DNA of 64,000 bases from Megalobrama amblycephala (lineage: Eukaryota; Chordata; Actinopteri; Cypriniformes; Xenocyprididae), in assembly GCF_018812025.1 (NCBI RefSeq), contig NC_063061.1:36448366-36512365 (forward strand), given 5' to 3'. Made by a program: the position numbers and the translations under genes. The notes under the pieces are model-generated. The model made no database searches. It worked only from the letters and a program-made list of their open reading frames with translations, and was not told the origin of the DNA. Shown here in pieces: positions 48,966 to 62,103 of the stretch; position 1 is the stretch's first letter; each line of letters begins with the position of its first letter.

Positions 48966-49785
48966 AAGAGGTGTAATGGTACACAAACATGACGGTTCGG
49001 TATGTGCCGCAGTATTTAAATCACAGTTCCTTTTTCTTCTTTTTTATTAAACAGTGGTTTATTGAACAAATTGTGTCTCTATCTTTAAATAAATTCAATT
49101 ATTATTATTTTCTTTAGGATATATAAAAAAAACCTATCTATATATTGGGAGCCATTTCTTGCACATTACTATAATATTAAAGGTTACAATTAACAACAGA
49201 GTCCAAACTATTAAATTCAGTTGCTATTTATTTTTTTTAGATATAATAATCAACACTTTTTCAAAAAAAAAAACAAAACAACAACAACAAAAAAGAAAAC
49301 CATGTAAATTGCACATAAGGCAGGTTTTGCATTAAATTCTAAATCTAATTATATTTTTTTTTTTCATGGCAAATTTATTTAACCATATTTAACTAATTAA
49401 GATATTAGTAACAGGTAAAGTAAATATAATGAATATATAAGCTAATATAGTGCATATATTTAGAGAAATGCTCCTCTAGAGTTCACACGCTGTGGACACT
49501 AAATGACTTGCATGAGGTAAATGTAATGCTATGTGAGATGTTATTCTCAAGCTGTGATGCCTTTCTGTGGTTGAAACACTGGTTAAGAGGTTACATGTAA
49601 ACATATCTATGCATAAATCATTTCTTCTTCTGCACTTTTTTCTGTTGTAGCAAACAGTGTTGCATTACCGTGTGCGCCCCCTTCTGGATTGGAGTGTGAG
49701 TCACCTGTGACTGACTGTATTCGTCGTCTGACTGCATGAAACGAAGCGTGGCGTCCGTACCGTGATGGTTCGGAATTGTCCAGGT
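48966..49785. mobile_element. Probable non-autonomous DNA element
   Basis: The left part reads gtaatggtacacaaacatg with acggttcggt; the right part (about 49750-49785) has gtaccgtgatggttcgga. These are of the type found at hAT-like element ends in fish, but the inverted match is imperfect by eye. Interior AT-rich and non-coding. Confidence 0.45.
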
Positions 49786-50053
49786 TGTTTAATATATATT
49801 TTTATATACATTAGATATGTAATAGGTATAGAAAAACTGGGTTACTTTTTCAAATAATGTAACATGTTCATGTAAAGGTGAAGTATGTAATTGAAGTATG
49901 TACTTCTAGGTTTCTAATCTAATGCCTGTGTTTATTTTGTAATCGTGGAGAAAATTGTGACTCTTCAATAACACGCAAATGACACAAAGAGTCAAGGTTT
50001 GGGCCTCCATATATAACACTGGTAGTTTGCTGCTGTAGTTTGTGTGTTCTTAC

Positions 50054-50697
50054 CTGGCTAGCACCTCCACGTTAGAAATGGCGTAGAAGTATTTGAGCAG
50101 GTTGTCTCTCTGGACGTAGGTTCCTCCGAGAGCGGGCTTGAGGAGACGAAGCCTGAGATTGGTGAACGTGAAGAAATCTCGTAAACCCTTCATGCTCTCC
50201 ATCCGCGTGTACAGGCCCTCCATGTTCAGCAGCCTCGGGCCGGCGAAGATGGCGAAGCGCGAGCGCACATCGAACCGCACCACCTTCTCGTTCTTCGAGC
50301 CGACCCAGCGGGAGTACTGCTCCGTGCAGATGACGCGCGTGGCGTTGGCCGCGTTCAGGTCGCGCACGCGTCTCGGCGGCATGTTGAACGTGTCCATGCA
50401 GTCGTCGGCGTAGTACTGGTAGGGCTGCCACGTGCGGCCGAAATTCATTGACTTCTCCAGCACCATGATAGTGGGTCGGCCGTACTCGAAGGTGATTTGA
50501 ATGTCGTCCGTGAGTTCGAGGGTCTTGTTCCAGGACAGGGTGATGTTGGCCTGTAGAGGCTGTGGATACCGCCGCCATGTGACCGTCTGCCAGTAGGTGA
50601 TCAGGCCGCTGCGCTCTCGATCCTGCATCAGCTGCGGCGGGTGAGCTAGGTCAGGGTTAGACGCGTCACATTCATCACTGCAGAGGTATGGATTCTC
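50054..50697 (-). CDS. ntng2: netrin-G2 exon: most of the laminin N-terminal (LamNT) domain
   Basis: Netrin-G2 is a GPI-anchored presynaptic adhesion protein; its LamNT head binds NGL-2 (LRRC4) across the synapse. Seen: acceptor ctgcag, 644 nt in phase 0, donor ccag|gtaag. The 214 whole codons begin [13 protein letters not shown] and contain conserved netrin-G landmarks: [54 protein letters not shown] and [11 protein letters not shown]. Three N-glycosylation sequons (NIT, NKT, NAT) are visible. Choices such as [17 protein letters not shown] and GGTYVQRDN favour netrin-G2 over G1. The final AG makes Arg with the first base of the LE1 exon. The exon is GC-rich against its AT-rich surroundings and undamaged. 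Which teleost duplicate (a or b) it is cannot be told here. Confidence 0.95.
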
Positions 50698-50822
50698 CTG
50701 CAGACCGAGAGTGAGAGACACAGAAACAGTCAGTACACTTTAGCAGGCTTTTAATGGAAATAATCAACTTTGAAAGACATACTTAGGTGCAAAATGAATG
50801 TAATATGTTCATACACCGCTTT

Positions 50823-51605
50823 CCAAATTATTATGCAAGTGACATATCAGTAAGATTTCAGTAGAATAAACATTAAGATTTTAGTTTTTCTAAGAAAATG
50901 TATGTTTGTTTATTTATCCATGTCTTTTTAGATAACTGGTATCAATCTCAGACAAAATAATTTGCCAGGTCTATGGAAACCCTACTTAGAGGTTGTTCCA
51001 CATTATTAAGCAAGTCACAGTTCTCATGCAATATGGAGAGGAAGAAAGATCTTTCTGAAGATGAAAAGCATGAAATGGTCCAATGTTGTGCAAAAGTCAT
51101 GAAAACAACTAATATTTTGTGAAACTGAATGGAGATTATTAAATTATCATAAGATTTGTGAGTGAATTAGGGCACAGCAGAACTCGGTCAGATAAAGGCT
51201 TTTTAATGAAAGTTCCTGTCAAAAAAATTAATTGTATTAAAAGGGCAGCTATGTTCTGCTGTGCTCTAATCACTCACAGATCTTATGATAATTTGATAAT
51301 CTCCATTCAGTTTTCACAAAATATTAGTTGTTTTCATGCCTTTTGCACAACATTGCACCAATTCGTGCTTTTCATGTTCAGAAAGATTTTTCTTCCTCTC
51401 CATATTGCATGAGAACTGTGACTTGCTTAATAATGTGGAACAAGTAGGGTTTCCATAGACCTGGCAAATTATTTTGTCTGAGATTGATACCAGTTATCTA
51501 AAAAGACATGGATAAATAAACAAACAAACATTTTCTTAGAAAAACTCAAATCTGAATGTTTATTGTACTGAAATCTTACTGATATGTCAATTGCATAATA
51601 ACGCA
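50823..51605. mobile_element. Foldback element (about 780 bp, long inverted arms)
   Basis: The left arm (attattatgcaagtgacata onward) and right arm (inverse, ending tatgtcaattgcataataa) are near-identical inverted sequences for over 350 bp each, meeting near 51200. No coding capacity. It lies only 125 bp upstream of the LamNT exon acceptor, so a hairpin in the pre-mRNA would form right beside it. Confidence 0.9.
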
Positions 51606-51707
51606 GAGTACACTTAATTGCATGCTAATTGCAATTAAATTAATATGTATTATAGTTAAATGTATATCAAATGCAGTTAATTTGCATGTGACGTCATACC
51701 CTTATAG

Positions 51708-51971
51708 CAGTGGTTCCCAAACTTTTTAGTGTGGAGTACCCCCTGAAGGCATTACCATCCTTCTGCATACCCCCTCTCTTCCACTTCGACTGCAGTCACA
51801 CCTTTACCTTTAAGGGACAATATTTGCCCCTAAATTGATTTTCCAGTGCAAATTTTAACCTTTGTGAATAACTTTATAAAATAAATAATGTTTTAAATAA
51901 AAAATATTCAATAGAGAAATATGCAATTACCCCCTTTTGTCACCTCACGTACCCCAGTTTGGGAACCACTG
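51708..51971. mobile_element. hAT-type MITE with perfect 8-bp target duplication
   Basis: Ends cagtggttcccaaac and gtttgggaaccactg are perfect inverted copies, and the element is flanked on both sides by ccttatag. An 8-bp duplication and CAGTGG termini are the marks of hAT insertion. 264 bp, non-coding. Confidence 0.95.
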
Positions 51972-52821
51972 CCTTATAGGAACACCCACCTGGAGGGCAA
52001 AACATGTTTTAACAATGTCTTAAGTACCTTCACAGTAAAATCCACAGAGTTAAATCAACTCTGCTCAGATAACATTTGGTCCCTCTCTGAATAGTGTTAA
52101 AATAACACTGAAGCAGAGTTAAAGTTAATGAGATAATTAAGCAATTAATTCAGGGATGATTGAACATTAATGATGAACACCTGCTGTTAACAAGCAGAAT
52201 AACTGAAGGAAAGAGAAACACAAGAACTACAAGTGACTTCAGCCAAAACCATTTAATTGAAATCAACTGAAGGTAAAAGACATTAAATCTCTCAAGATAT
52301 GATTTACTTATTACTAACCATATTGACTTTATTTCTGTCACATGTCTAAATAATTTCTTTTTGAGAATTAACATAGGTTTAGATGTTGGTGTTTTATTGG
52401 TCAATAAATTATGCCACCATTGTGGTGGTCAGGGTTTGTTTTAGTTGGGCTCTTGACATTTTTATGTTTTTAAAATAATTTGTGTTTGAGCAATAGTGCC
52501 TTGAAAGTGTCGGTTAAATTGCTGTCCATGGATGAGTCATAAACCTCTCGGATTTCATCAAAAATATCTTAATTTGTGTTCTGAAGATGCAATATTGCAA
52601 TAACACACTACAGTTAAAATTATATTCAAGTACCTTACATGTGCTTTAGTATTGTATTTTATGTATATTATAGAAGTTCAGATTCTTAAAAATATACACG
52701 TTTTTAAGTAAACTACAAGTGTACATTTAAGCACACTTATTTTTGACAAAGGCAAACAGTGATTGTTCATCAAGGAGGTATGATAGTGATTGATAGACAC
52801 AAAGAGATAGAGACGGGTAAA

Positions 52822-52822
<1 letters not shown>

Positions 52823-52852
<30 letters not shown>
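52823..52852 (+). repeat. (TG)n microsatellite
   Basis: Pure TG run of about 30 bp. Confidence 0.95.
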
Positions 52853-53479
52853 ATACACAGAAAAGGGAGTGGTAGATATTGTGAGTGAGACAGATTGTAA
52901 ACTCACACACACACTTGTCATGGTAAAACTACAGTGAAGAACTCGTGGGCTTTTATTAAAAGCAAAGACTGCAGGGAGTGTTGATCTGTGAGCACAAACT
53001 CCTGCTGTACACACTCATACACAAGCACATCATTAAAAATCTGGGTCATTTCTATCAGCTTTCTTTATAGCATCACACAGTAGATGATCATCTAACTATA
53101 GTGCCTGCTCAGACAGCTGCGTTCAGGTATGATGGCTTTGAATCTGTCTATTGAGCATGTATTCAGGATCTGTGTGTTGATATATCACAAGCACACCTCG
53201 ACAGAGAAATACACGCTCATAAGAGAAGCTTGTACGGCGCAGTGCATCTTGGGAAATACATCATCTGATTTATGAAGTCAGGCACGCGGAGAATAAAAAA
53301 TAAATTAAAGGGGAGATAAAACAAAGTGCGTGTATGTAAGAGAAAGACAGAGAGAGAATAAAGAGGGGCTGTAAAATGATAAAGCGTCTCTGAATCTAGG
53401 TTTACTCGAACTCACAGTTTGTCTGTATAAACTAGAATTGCAGATGGACCGATAATCAGTTTGACTAATGTTTTTTTTC

Positions 53480-54055
53480 AAAGTCCCCCTGTGGTGAAGT
53501 TTTAATGTTGTTTATATGTCTATGTGGTGTTTTTAATGTGCAAATTCATAAGTCATTGCTGAGTATTTTGTCTTTAAAAACTGCAGTGATCTAAGGACAG
53601 TCTCAAAAACGCGCTTTGAAATCGCTACAACTACCTTGTAACCAATCACTTGTAGATTTAGCAATATAGCGGGTATATGATTTATATTACAATGTTATGA
53701 TAAACTATATGCCTTTTTCTATATGCAAACTATAAACTTATGCAAAAGGCTAATCATATTAATTATGTTTATGTGTCCGATGTTGTAAAAAGTGATAGTA
53801 CTGTGCAGCGTTTACCTCAGTAAGTTGACCGAGTGGATCTCTGAGCTCGCCAGACTGAGTGGAGGCGGGGCTAATTAGCATATAGATCCATGTATTCTAA
53901 ACGAAGCAATGTTGTGCATTCAAGGTGTTTTACAAGTTACATTCAAACTATTTTCAGGCATGAAATTGTTTTTTTTTTTTTACAGGAAAAATTGTTTAAA
54001 TGTCATTTTGGTCATCAAAGATGAGTTTTAAGATTATTGACTACAGGGGGACTTT
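53480..54055. mobile_element. TIR element
   Basis: Left end aaagtccccctgtggtgaag; right end ctacagggggacttt is the inverse of the first part. About 576 bp, non-coding. Confidence 0.75.
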
Positions 54056-54519
54056 AACTGTTATTCATCCTTTTCATATTGAGTTTGCAGATAATTGGTA
54101 GCATTTAAAAGGTCCCTAAAAAACAGGACCAACAACAGGATTCACAGGTAAAGTGATGATTAATGTATCGTTTGGATAATTATTCAACTTTTTACACAAC
54201 AGCCATTCGTTCTCAAGTAAGAAATATACAATATAGCTTAACTAGAGAGTTTATTAATTTATAACAAAATGCTGTTGCATAAATAATAACTTTGCAAAAG
54301 ATTACACAAATATGACATAAACATAATAAATTATAATAATAGTTAAGCTATCTATATCTTTATATATATATATATATATATACTGTATAGATATAGATAC
54401 AATATTATTATTATGTAATATTTATCAAAATTACAATCACAATATTATTCACAATTACACAATTTATAATAATCATATAATTATAAATATTTTATTATTT
54501 ATGTCATACTGTTCCAGGT

Positions 54520-54870
54520 CAAGTTTTCTTTTTTTTTTTTTTTTTTTTTAAGAAATTCTGATTTTTATTTAGCAAGGACACAAATTAATAAAAAGTGACA
54601 GTAAAAACATTCATAATGTTACAAAAGATTTATATTTCTAATAAATACTGAAATAAAAAAAATCTTTTCAGCTTAGTATACATCAAACATATTAGGCAGC
54701 ACAACTGTTTCCAACATTAATAATAATAAGAAATGTTTCTTGATTACCAAATCAGCATATTAAAGATTAAATTTCAATTGTAATATATTACTGTATTTTA
54801 ATCAAATAAATGCAGCCTTGGTGAGCAGAAGAGACATCTTTCAAAAATCTCACGACCCCAAACTTTTTTT
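54520..54870. repeat. Family A repeat, degraded
   Basis: Contains 'tgcagccttggtgagcagaa' and a terminus (cgaccccaaacttttt). Diverged relative to the copies at 12347 and 36421. Confidence 0.7.
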
Positions 54871-57800
54871 TGCAATTTATCTGGTAGTAAATTAATTTTT
54901 ATATTATTATTATTATTATCTGATATCTCATTGACTTGCTGCTAATATCCTCTTGAATATTTTTCAAAGATTTTATGTAAATTTTGGGAAGTCCAGTGAC
55001 GACTAGTTCCTCGAAAGCTCTCATTTTAGCAACCTGGTACCTCAACTTTCCTGTTGGACAGGTAAAAACCTGTGCGTTTGGAGTTGTGCAGCATCCAATT
55101 GAATCAGAACTGTTGTTACCCTTTTTCATGCAACACGCATGAGTCTGGAATTTACAGTCTAGCAGCTTCTGCTTGACCAGTTCCAAAATGTCATGTGCAA
55201 TGCTTGGCACTGAGTATAGTTCTGCAGCTACTGTATATTGCATTATCCCATTAAGTTGCTAGTGTCTACAACAAAACTGATGTCACAGACCTCGTGCAGT
55301 TTGGAAAATTCAGTGAATAGTTATTCCTCTGAACTTGTACAGGTCAAATTGCACATCTTAATCCCTTCAGACACACATTCTACAGTACACTAATTCCGTT
55401 CTGACGGATCGTCTGGCTCTATTTGCTCCCTCCAGTAAAGGGGTTTAATGTTACCCTCTTCCCAAAGATCACATTACACCTCTATTCTTACTGCCACTCA
55501 TTTCTGCTCAACATAATTCTATTTCCTCAAGACGCACCCCTCTATCTCCCCTTCAATCCATTGTTCTTCTCTCTCCTCTTCTTTTCTCTGATAATGATAT
55601 TAGAGCGAAAACCTCTGGAGACAGACAGGATCAGACACCATCATCTGACCTGACTGCAACATCTGCACACATGCATGCACACATTCAAGCAAGCAAACAC
55701 ATTCTGACCCCTGACACGCTAAAACTATAGTTGGATTAAGGAAGAGAATGTTACACAGAAACCTTCAACCCCCAAATCCACTGAAACCCAACCCTCTGAC
55801 ACACTTAGTGGAGCGTTAGCGGGCTTACGGTGTGTATTGTGCGACTGACAGCATGATGTGTGTATCTGCTGTGTGTGTGTGTGGCTCAGCTTTTGTTTAT
55901 ATTGTAGGGACCAAATGTCCCCAGAATGATAGTAAAACTCCAAATCACCTACATTCTGAGGATCAGCCAACGGCTCCCATGAGGGAAACGGCTTAATTAA
56001 CATGCTAAATAATGAAAATGTAAAAACGTAGAACGTTTAGTTTAGAGTAGGGTATAAAAATATCATTAGCTCATATTTCATTAGTACTATTTTTATGAAA
56101 TTGTAGGATTTGCATAAAAAAGCAGTGTCAAGTGGTTCCACACAGCTTTGTACATATAACAATTTAGTTGTATGAACAAAGAAAATTCAAGTAGAGCTGA
56201 CAAAATGACTTTGAGTAAATACAAATCATTCATTACATTATATTTATATGTGCAGTGTACTTAATTTTTTGGCGAACACATTTATTGACTTAATTTACCT
56301 AATTAAATTGACTATTTGCTATGCAATCAAAAAATGAATCATTGAACAACATAAAAACACATAAAATAACACTTTAATCCCTAAATTTACTCTCCTAATG
56401 CGTGCTGAGAAATAAGGATCCATTACCCAGTTGGTTATGTCAACATTAATTTGTGCGTTTCAATATTAAGTTGACTGTACAAACCATTATTAAGTAAAGC
56501 TGACAATACTCATTTTAGAAACAACTCAGTTAAATTAAGTTTTTTAAGTAATGTGAACAAGGATAGTTTGAGTGCAAATTACAGTAAATGATGTGTGAGT
56601 GTGTGCTTGCATGCATGTGCGTGCATGTATATTTTTTATCAGTATGTGCATGTTTGGGTTTTTGCATGCTTGTCTGCATGTATTGGCAATGCTTGTGTGT
56701 ATATGTGCATGTATTAACATGCTTGTATTGTTGTTTTTGATTGCTTGAGTGTGCCTGTACAGTATGCATGCATGTGCTTTCGTGCATATGTATATTTGCA
56801 TTTGTGTGTGCGTGTATATTTGCATGCTTGCAAATGTGCATGTGTGCATGAATGCATGCATGTTTCTGCCGTCTAAACACTTTTAAGAGACACAGCTTTA
56901 ATATTGTAATAGAAGATCAGGTTTTCTCACTAATGAATTTTGTCCATGTCTTTGCCATGACCTTGGCCCAATAATGCATGTGGCAAAGATGCAAAACTAG
57001 CATGTATATGCTTTCCAGACAATCCCATCCTCCTGCCCCATATAAACACACACACATACACGGCCAACTGTTCCGGCAGGTGGCCCACATCACTAAGCTC
57101 CTAGAGCAATTATCCGCGCTGGAATCCCGTCGCTGCGACAACAATCAGCATGGAGCTAGATCCCTGTCACAGCGTCCATATAGCAGCCTGTTAAACCAAC
57201 CAACTGGGACATTACATCACCGTTAAACTGGAAGTTTACCTAGCACCAAACACATTGCACGCAATCAGTTAGAGTGCAACATCTGTATTGTAAAATCGCT
57301 TAATCTGTCTCTCTCTTTGTTGTCTCTGTGGATTTATATACCTTTAGACTTTCTTATTGTAAGTGTGTGTGTGTGAGAGAGTGAGTTATAGTGGTCTTTA
57401 AGAAACTGAGAACACAATGTGAGCCCCATTTGGTTTACGAGAACATCACTAAGAATACAACACTCTGAGGAATACACTCGGAAGTGTACGTCTGTTCCGA
57501 AGCCTAGTCTGTTCTCCATGACTATAGTGAGCATAGGCAGCTTCCTTCTAAGGCAGCATCCTGACTGAATTGGAACGTCATAAGATCCCCAGATGGACTT
57601 TTTTTGTATTTTCTGTGCTTTTCGGGGAGATAAAATGTGTTAAATGGAGCTGACAGCACTGCAGTCTTATTGATGGCTGAAAGCATAATGAAATTATTAC
57701 ATTAGACAAAATGTTTAATAAATATGCAAGGGGTGCGGGATGTAAACTTGCATAAATATCACATAACAGTATCTTAGAAGGCAGAATCATTTTTTGCTTA

Positions 57801-58109
57801 ATATTTAGAGCAACCTGTATGCTAAGAGCACAGTTATGATTTCTTAAAATGTTGTCTAGTTAGGCAGCTCACTAGGATTTCTAACAAATCTTAAAGGTGA
57901 TGTGTGTAATGTTAAAACTTGTGTAATGTTTCCTGCACTGCTGAATCTTCACAATTATTAAAATTATTAAAAAAGAAATACTCAAGTTAAATGTGAGTGT
58001 GCTGTTTGAAAGCATTGTATTGTCTTTCTATCTTCATGAACAAATGATTCTTTTGAGCTGATTCTTTTAATGAATCATTTATAAAGACTCACAGACTCAT
58101 AGAAGTTGC

Positions 58110-58111
<2 letters not shown>

Positions 58112-58176
<65 letters not shown>
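58112..58176 (+). repeat. (TA)n tract
   Basis: About 64 bp of pure TA. Confidence 0.95.
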
Positions 58177-58180
<4 letters not shown>

Positions 58181-59360
58181 TATTTTTATATTTAATTTCT
58201 TTATTGATGTGATGATGTGAGTGTGAAGCAGGACTATTATTTTTGCAGTGTTGTTTTGTATGAAGTATAGAAATATGTACAGGTATCTGATTTAAATAAA
58301 GAGCACATCAAATAATAAAAGTAACGAAGAAGCAAACAGAACTGCTAACAGCGGCCCTCACCTGGTGTTTCGGCACAGGTGCGTGTCGTGATTAAGTGTA
58401 AATTTAGCCAAAAGAAAATCCACTGCAACTACATTTCATGACAAAATCCACAAGATGGCAAAACCTAGAAAGGCTGTTTTTTAATAAAAGTTCTGGAGCG
58501 TCGGAAAGGGCTTGCAAACACATTCGTCTTCTCGAAAATGAAAAACTATGAGGTCAAAGCTTTGGTAACTTTCTTTATAAGTTCTTCAAGTTATGTGGGT
58601 ATTAAGATGAACAGTACTAGTATTCTCGTACAACCTAACATGTAATAAATCTTTTTTTTTTTTTTTGTTATAGATATTATGAAATTCAGGGATGAATATG
58701 TGATTGGACCATTTCTGCAGTCCAGAGAAAGCTGTTTTATGCTATGAATTAAATGTTTATTATGATGATTATTTTTAATACATTTATTTATTGAACATTG
58801 GTGTTTGTATCATGTTGCAGTTGAGGCAGTGTGTTGCATAGATTTTTATTTACCATGGTTAAGGGGTAAATCTCTGTATTGCTTCCTTTTAGTTGCTTAT
58901 TGCATTAAACTGCATTAGTTTAGAACAAAGAATATGGAAAATGTATTGCATAGAATACATTTCCATATTTTCTATATCAAGTTCTCTATGAAAGCATGTA
59001 ATAATGTCTCTTTTTTCTAGATCTCCAGAACTCTTAAAAAAGTTCTCTTTGCTTTCTTGTTTAGTTTTTAGAAAGATATATTGGGTCAAAGTTTATGGCT
59101 GTGCACTGACATCAGTGAGATCAGGCTGAGGCGACAGATTCATCCTATTAAAGTAGTACACCAGTCGCCAGCTGTCTATTGTCTTTCTCTGTCCATCTCA
59201 AGCTGTTTTCACTCAGTTCTTTTTATCTTTCCCTTTGTTTCTGTACTACTCTCTTTCTACAGTATGTAGTATGTTTACTATGCACAGTAAGCACATTTTC
59301 TATGTGCACAGAATACCCAAATGACTACTTTTGCTCAAATATGCAGTATACAACAGCATA

Positions 59361-59637
59361 CACTCTTAGAAAAAAAGGTTCAATGGGGTTCTTGGCTCAA
59401 TTTTTAAGAACCCTTTATGTCAAAAAGATTCTATATTAAGAATAAATGACTTTTTCTAGTGATAAATTATGTAATGAGCTGTTTAATTCATACAATTTAA
59501 TTAAAATTAAAAAACAAAAGTAAATAAATTGAAACTAAATCCATAAAATGGTCCCATGATGGGAACCCCTAAAAGGTTATATGAAGCGCCTGAAAGAAAC
59601 CTTTAAGGTTCTATAGAACCTTTTTTTTCTATGAGTG
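59361..59637. mobile_element. Short TIR element (MITE)
   Basis: Left end cactcttagaaaaaaaggtt; right end is its inverse (aacctt then ttttttctatgagtg). Same family as 30040-30262. Confidence 0.7.
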
Positions 59638-60826
59638 ACATGTGGTGTGTCCGCAATTGCATACTGTCTGAGTAGGTACTACATTTAAATTTGAACTTAC
59701 TTCACGACTGTTAAAAACGTTCTATACACTGTAAAAATTAACAGTGATTCTAACTAACACTTTTAGTTAACTTTACTTAATGTCTTTAAGTACTATTGTA
59801 CTTAACTGAAAAAATAGTAATCTGTACTATTCACATACTATACCTTTTTTAACTCAGAAAACCCAAGTTAAGATTAATTGATTAATTAACCAATTAATTG
59901 GTTTGAGTACCATTTTGTCAAGCAAAAAAAAAGTTTTTGAGTTGGGGCAATTCTTAATAGACTTTTTACTAATTTCCTCCAATTCTGCAGTTATCTTTCT
60001 CTGTTTGCATTCACTGATCTCCCAAAGTCGTCTTAAATGTTCAATTGTCAATACCTCTGAAAAATTTAAGAGAACATCACATAAGCTGACTTCATAAATT
60101 GATGCTGATTTTCCTAAAAAATTGTTTTAACTCACCATTATGGTGATCAGTGTTCCCTTAATAAATTGATAGTGATTTTCCTAAACGTTTTTGTTTTAAC
60201 TCACCATTATGGTGATCAGTGTTCCCTTTGGTCGGGCACTTGGAACTTCATACATTGTAATTATCTTCCTATTGATTCAACTATGCAACAAGAAATCACA
60301 GTTATTTGATTTTAAAGGAAGGGAAGTATACATTTTGTATATGAATTTTATATAATATAACTATGTCAAATAATGATCTTTTAAAAAAATTGCTGCTAAC
60401 ACTTGTCAAACATCTTTTGAAACCTTTAATCGATTTGATATAATCCCTCTATATTTGTGACAATGTCATGCAATTGACAATGCTTGAGTCACACACAGAC
60501 ATCAACATTCAGCATGCAAAACACAACAATGGTAACAACAATGGTAGTTATACTAAGTCAAGAGTACATGTAAAGTAAATGATCAAGTACACTCTACAGT
60601 TCTTTTTAGGTACTAGAACTCTTGTGTAAGTGAACTATACTAACTAAGCATTTGTCAGTACAACATACTATTGTTATTCCATTTAGTTTTTTTAAGGCAG
60701 TCGGTTTGAATGCTTTTTTAAAAGTAAGTCTAACTAATTGGATTTTACAGTGTAGTATGAATATGATAGTATGAATGAAATTCCATGTTGTTACTGTCAT
60801 GTGACCTACGGCATAAATTGCATTAC

Positions 60827-61359
60827 TTAAAGGGGCTCTATGTAGGAATGACACCCAATGTTCAAAATAGGTACTGCAGTCCAAATTCAAAATATTGTTT
60901 GGCCCGTCCCCTCGTTCAAAGACGCGGGTTGCCAGCAACAATAGGGAGCGCAATTCACAATGAAAGCTGAGGAGTTGATTTATCTGTTTTAACATGCTGT
61001 TGTTCATAGAGATATTTAGATGGATTCAGAGGCTTTTTAGGTCAAGTAGAATCTGCGATTCTCTGACCCAGTTTGTTTGTTGGTTTCCATGGCTGCAATA
61101 CGCTGCATTTTCCGCCAACTGGCAACCTGTGATGTCGAAATACTATTGGATAAACTGGCAGCACACGGTTTGCCACAGACCAAAACAAAGACAGACATTC
61201 CGACACGGAACGCACATTTTCAAAGTAGAATATCTGGCTGTAGCATTGATTTTCTGAGGAACAAGTAGGTGAACTTAGCATGTTTCCTAAATATCTGCAA
61301 AAATATCGGGGTATTTTTATGCTTTATTAAAGTAAAAATCTTACATAGAGCCCCTTTAA
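60827..61359. mobile_element. TIR element bounded by TTAA
   Basis: Left end ttaaaggggctctatgtag and right end tacatagagcccctttaa are inverted copies. The outermost TTAA on each side could be a target-site duplication, as made by piggyBac-type transposases, or part of the termini. 533 bp; the overlapping open frames on both strands are element sequence and not genes. Confidence 0.8.
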
Positions 61360-62047
61360 CTCTCCCGTGGCTTTATGGGATAGTAAAGTATCCATTGAAT
61401 GCGCAAATCTCGGCGGAAGTAGTAGGTCATCCGGCTACATTTTCACCTACTGAATACTATGTATTTGGAAATTCTGCTCTGTTTGGTGTACTGTTTTTTG
61501 CATACTATAGGGAAGTATTTGATTTCGGACTCAGCGATAGTGTATTGCATAATGCAATGTGCTCGACTATGACTTTTTGTACATTATTTAATTGTAGAAA
61601 ATAGCTGAAAACTGGACACTGAATTAAACATGCAACAGTGAGATTACGTGAAGCATGCTACTTCATGAAATGAGATATTGCATACTGTTTCATTTACTAT
61701 TTTTAAAAAGTAGGCAGTATACAGTATGTTCAGAAAGTAATAAATTAGTATTCTATTCTAAACAAGCAGTGTTTCATTGTTTTCTACTTTCTGTCATTTC
61801 TCTTCTCCCTTCTTCCTGTTTCCTCCCCCTCTTTCTTCTTCACTTCCCGCTTCTCTGTCTGTCTCTTATTTCTATTTATAGCATTGGCTCATTTGTGCCT
61901 CTAAATCAGAGAGTGCTGTTGGGTAGCACGAGGGTTTTTTACTTTCATACACACAACATATGTTCGCACATTAACACGTCTCATTGTTTCATGTGCATTG
62001 TGGTTGTGCACTTTCAGAGAGGTGTATGCATGAACAACACATGCTTA

Positions 62048-62050
<3 letters not shown>

Positions 62051-62089
<39 letters not shown>

Positions 62090-62103
62090 GTGCGTGTGTG
62101 CGC
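62051..62103 (+). repeat. (TG)n microsatellite
   Basis: TG run with CG interruptions at its end. Confidence 0.95.

Larger units (their letters stand above)
19434..50053 (-). other. ntng2 intron between LamNT and LE1 exons (30.6 kb)
   Basis: Defined by the donor at 50053 (gccag|gtaag) and the acceptor at 19434 (cattcag). It contains almost only repeats, listed separately. Parts where I see no feature: 20040-21207 (except a TG tract), 22441-24171, 25991-27207, 29002-30039, 30263-30699, 37349-39450, 41681-44009 and 45629-48965. Several of these have traces of fish repeats, e.g. around 37484 and 38936 (acaatatgtaa) and 43354, but borders cannot be set by eye. Confidence 0.85.

Noticed and set aside
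56530..56880. 116-codon His/Cys-rich frame (HAHMHICKHANIHAH type)
   Set aside because: It is the antisense of a tgtgcatg-rich simple-sequence stretch; two overlapping frames look equally 'repetitive', as expected for low-complexity DNA.
60606..61604. Overlapping open frames on both strands near 61 kb
   Set aside because: They lie largely within a TIR element (60827-61359) and show no domain.
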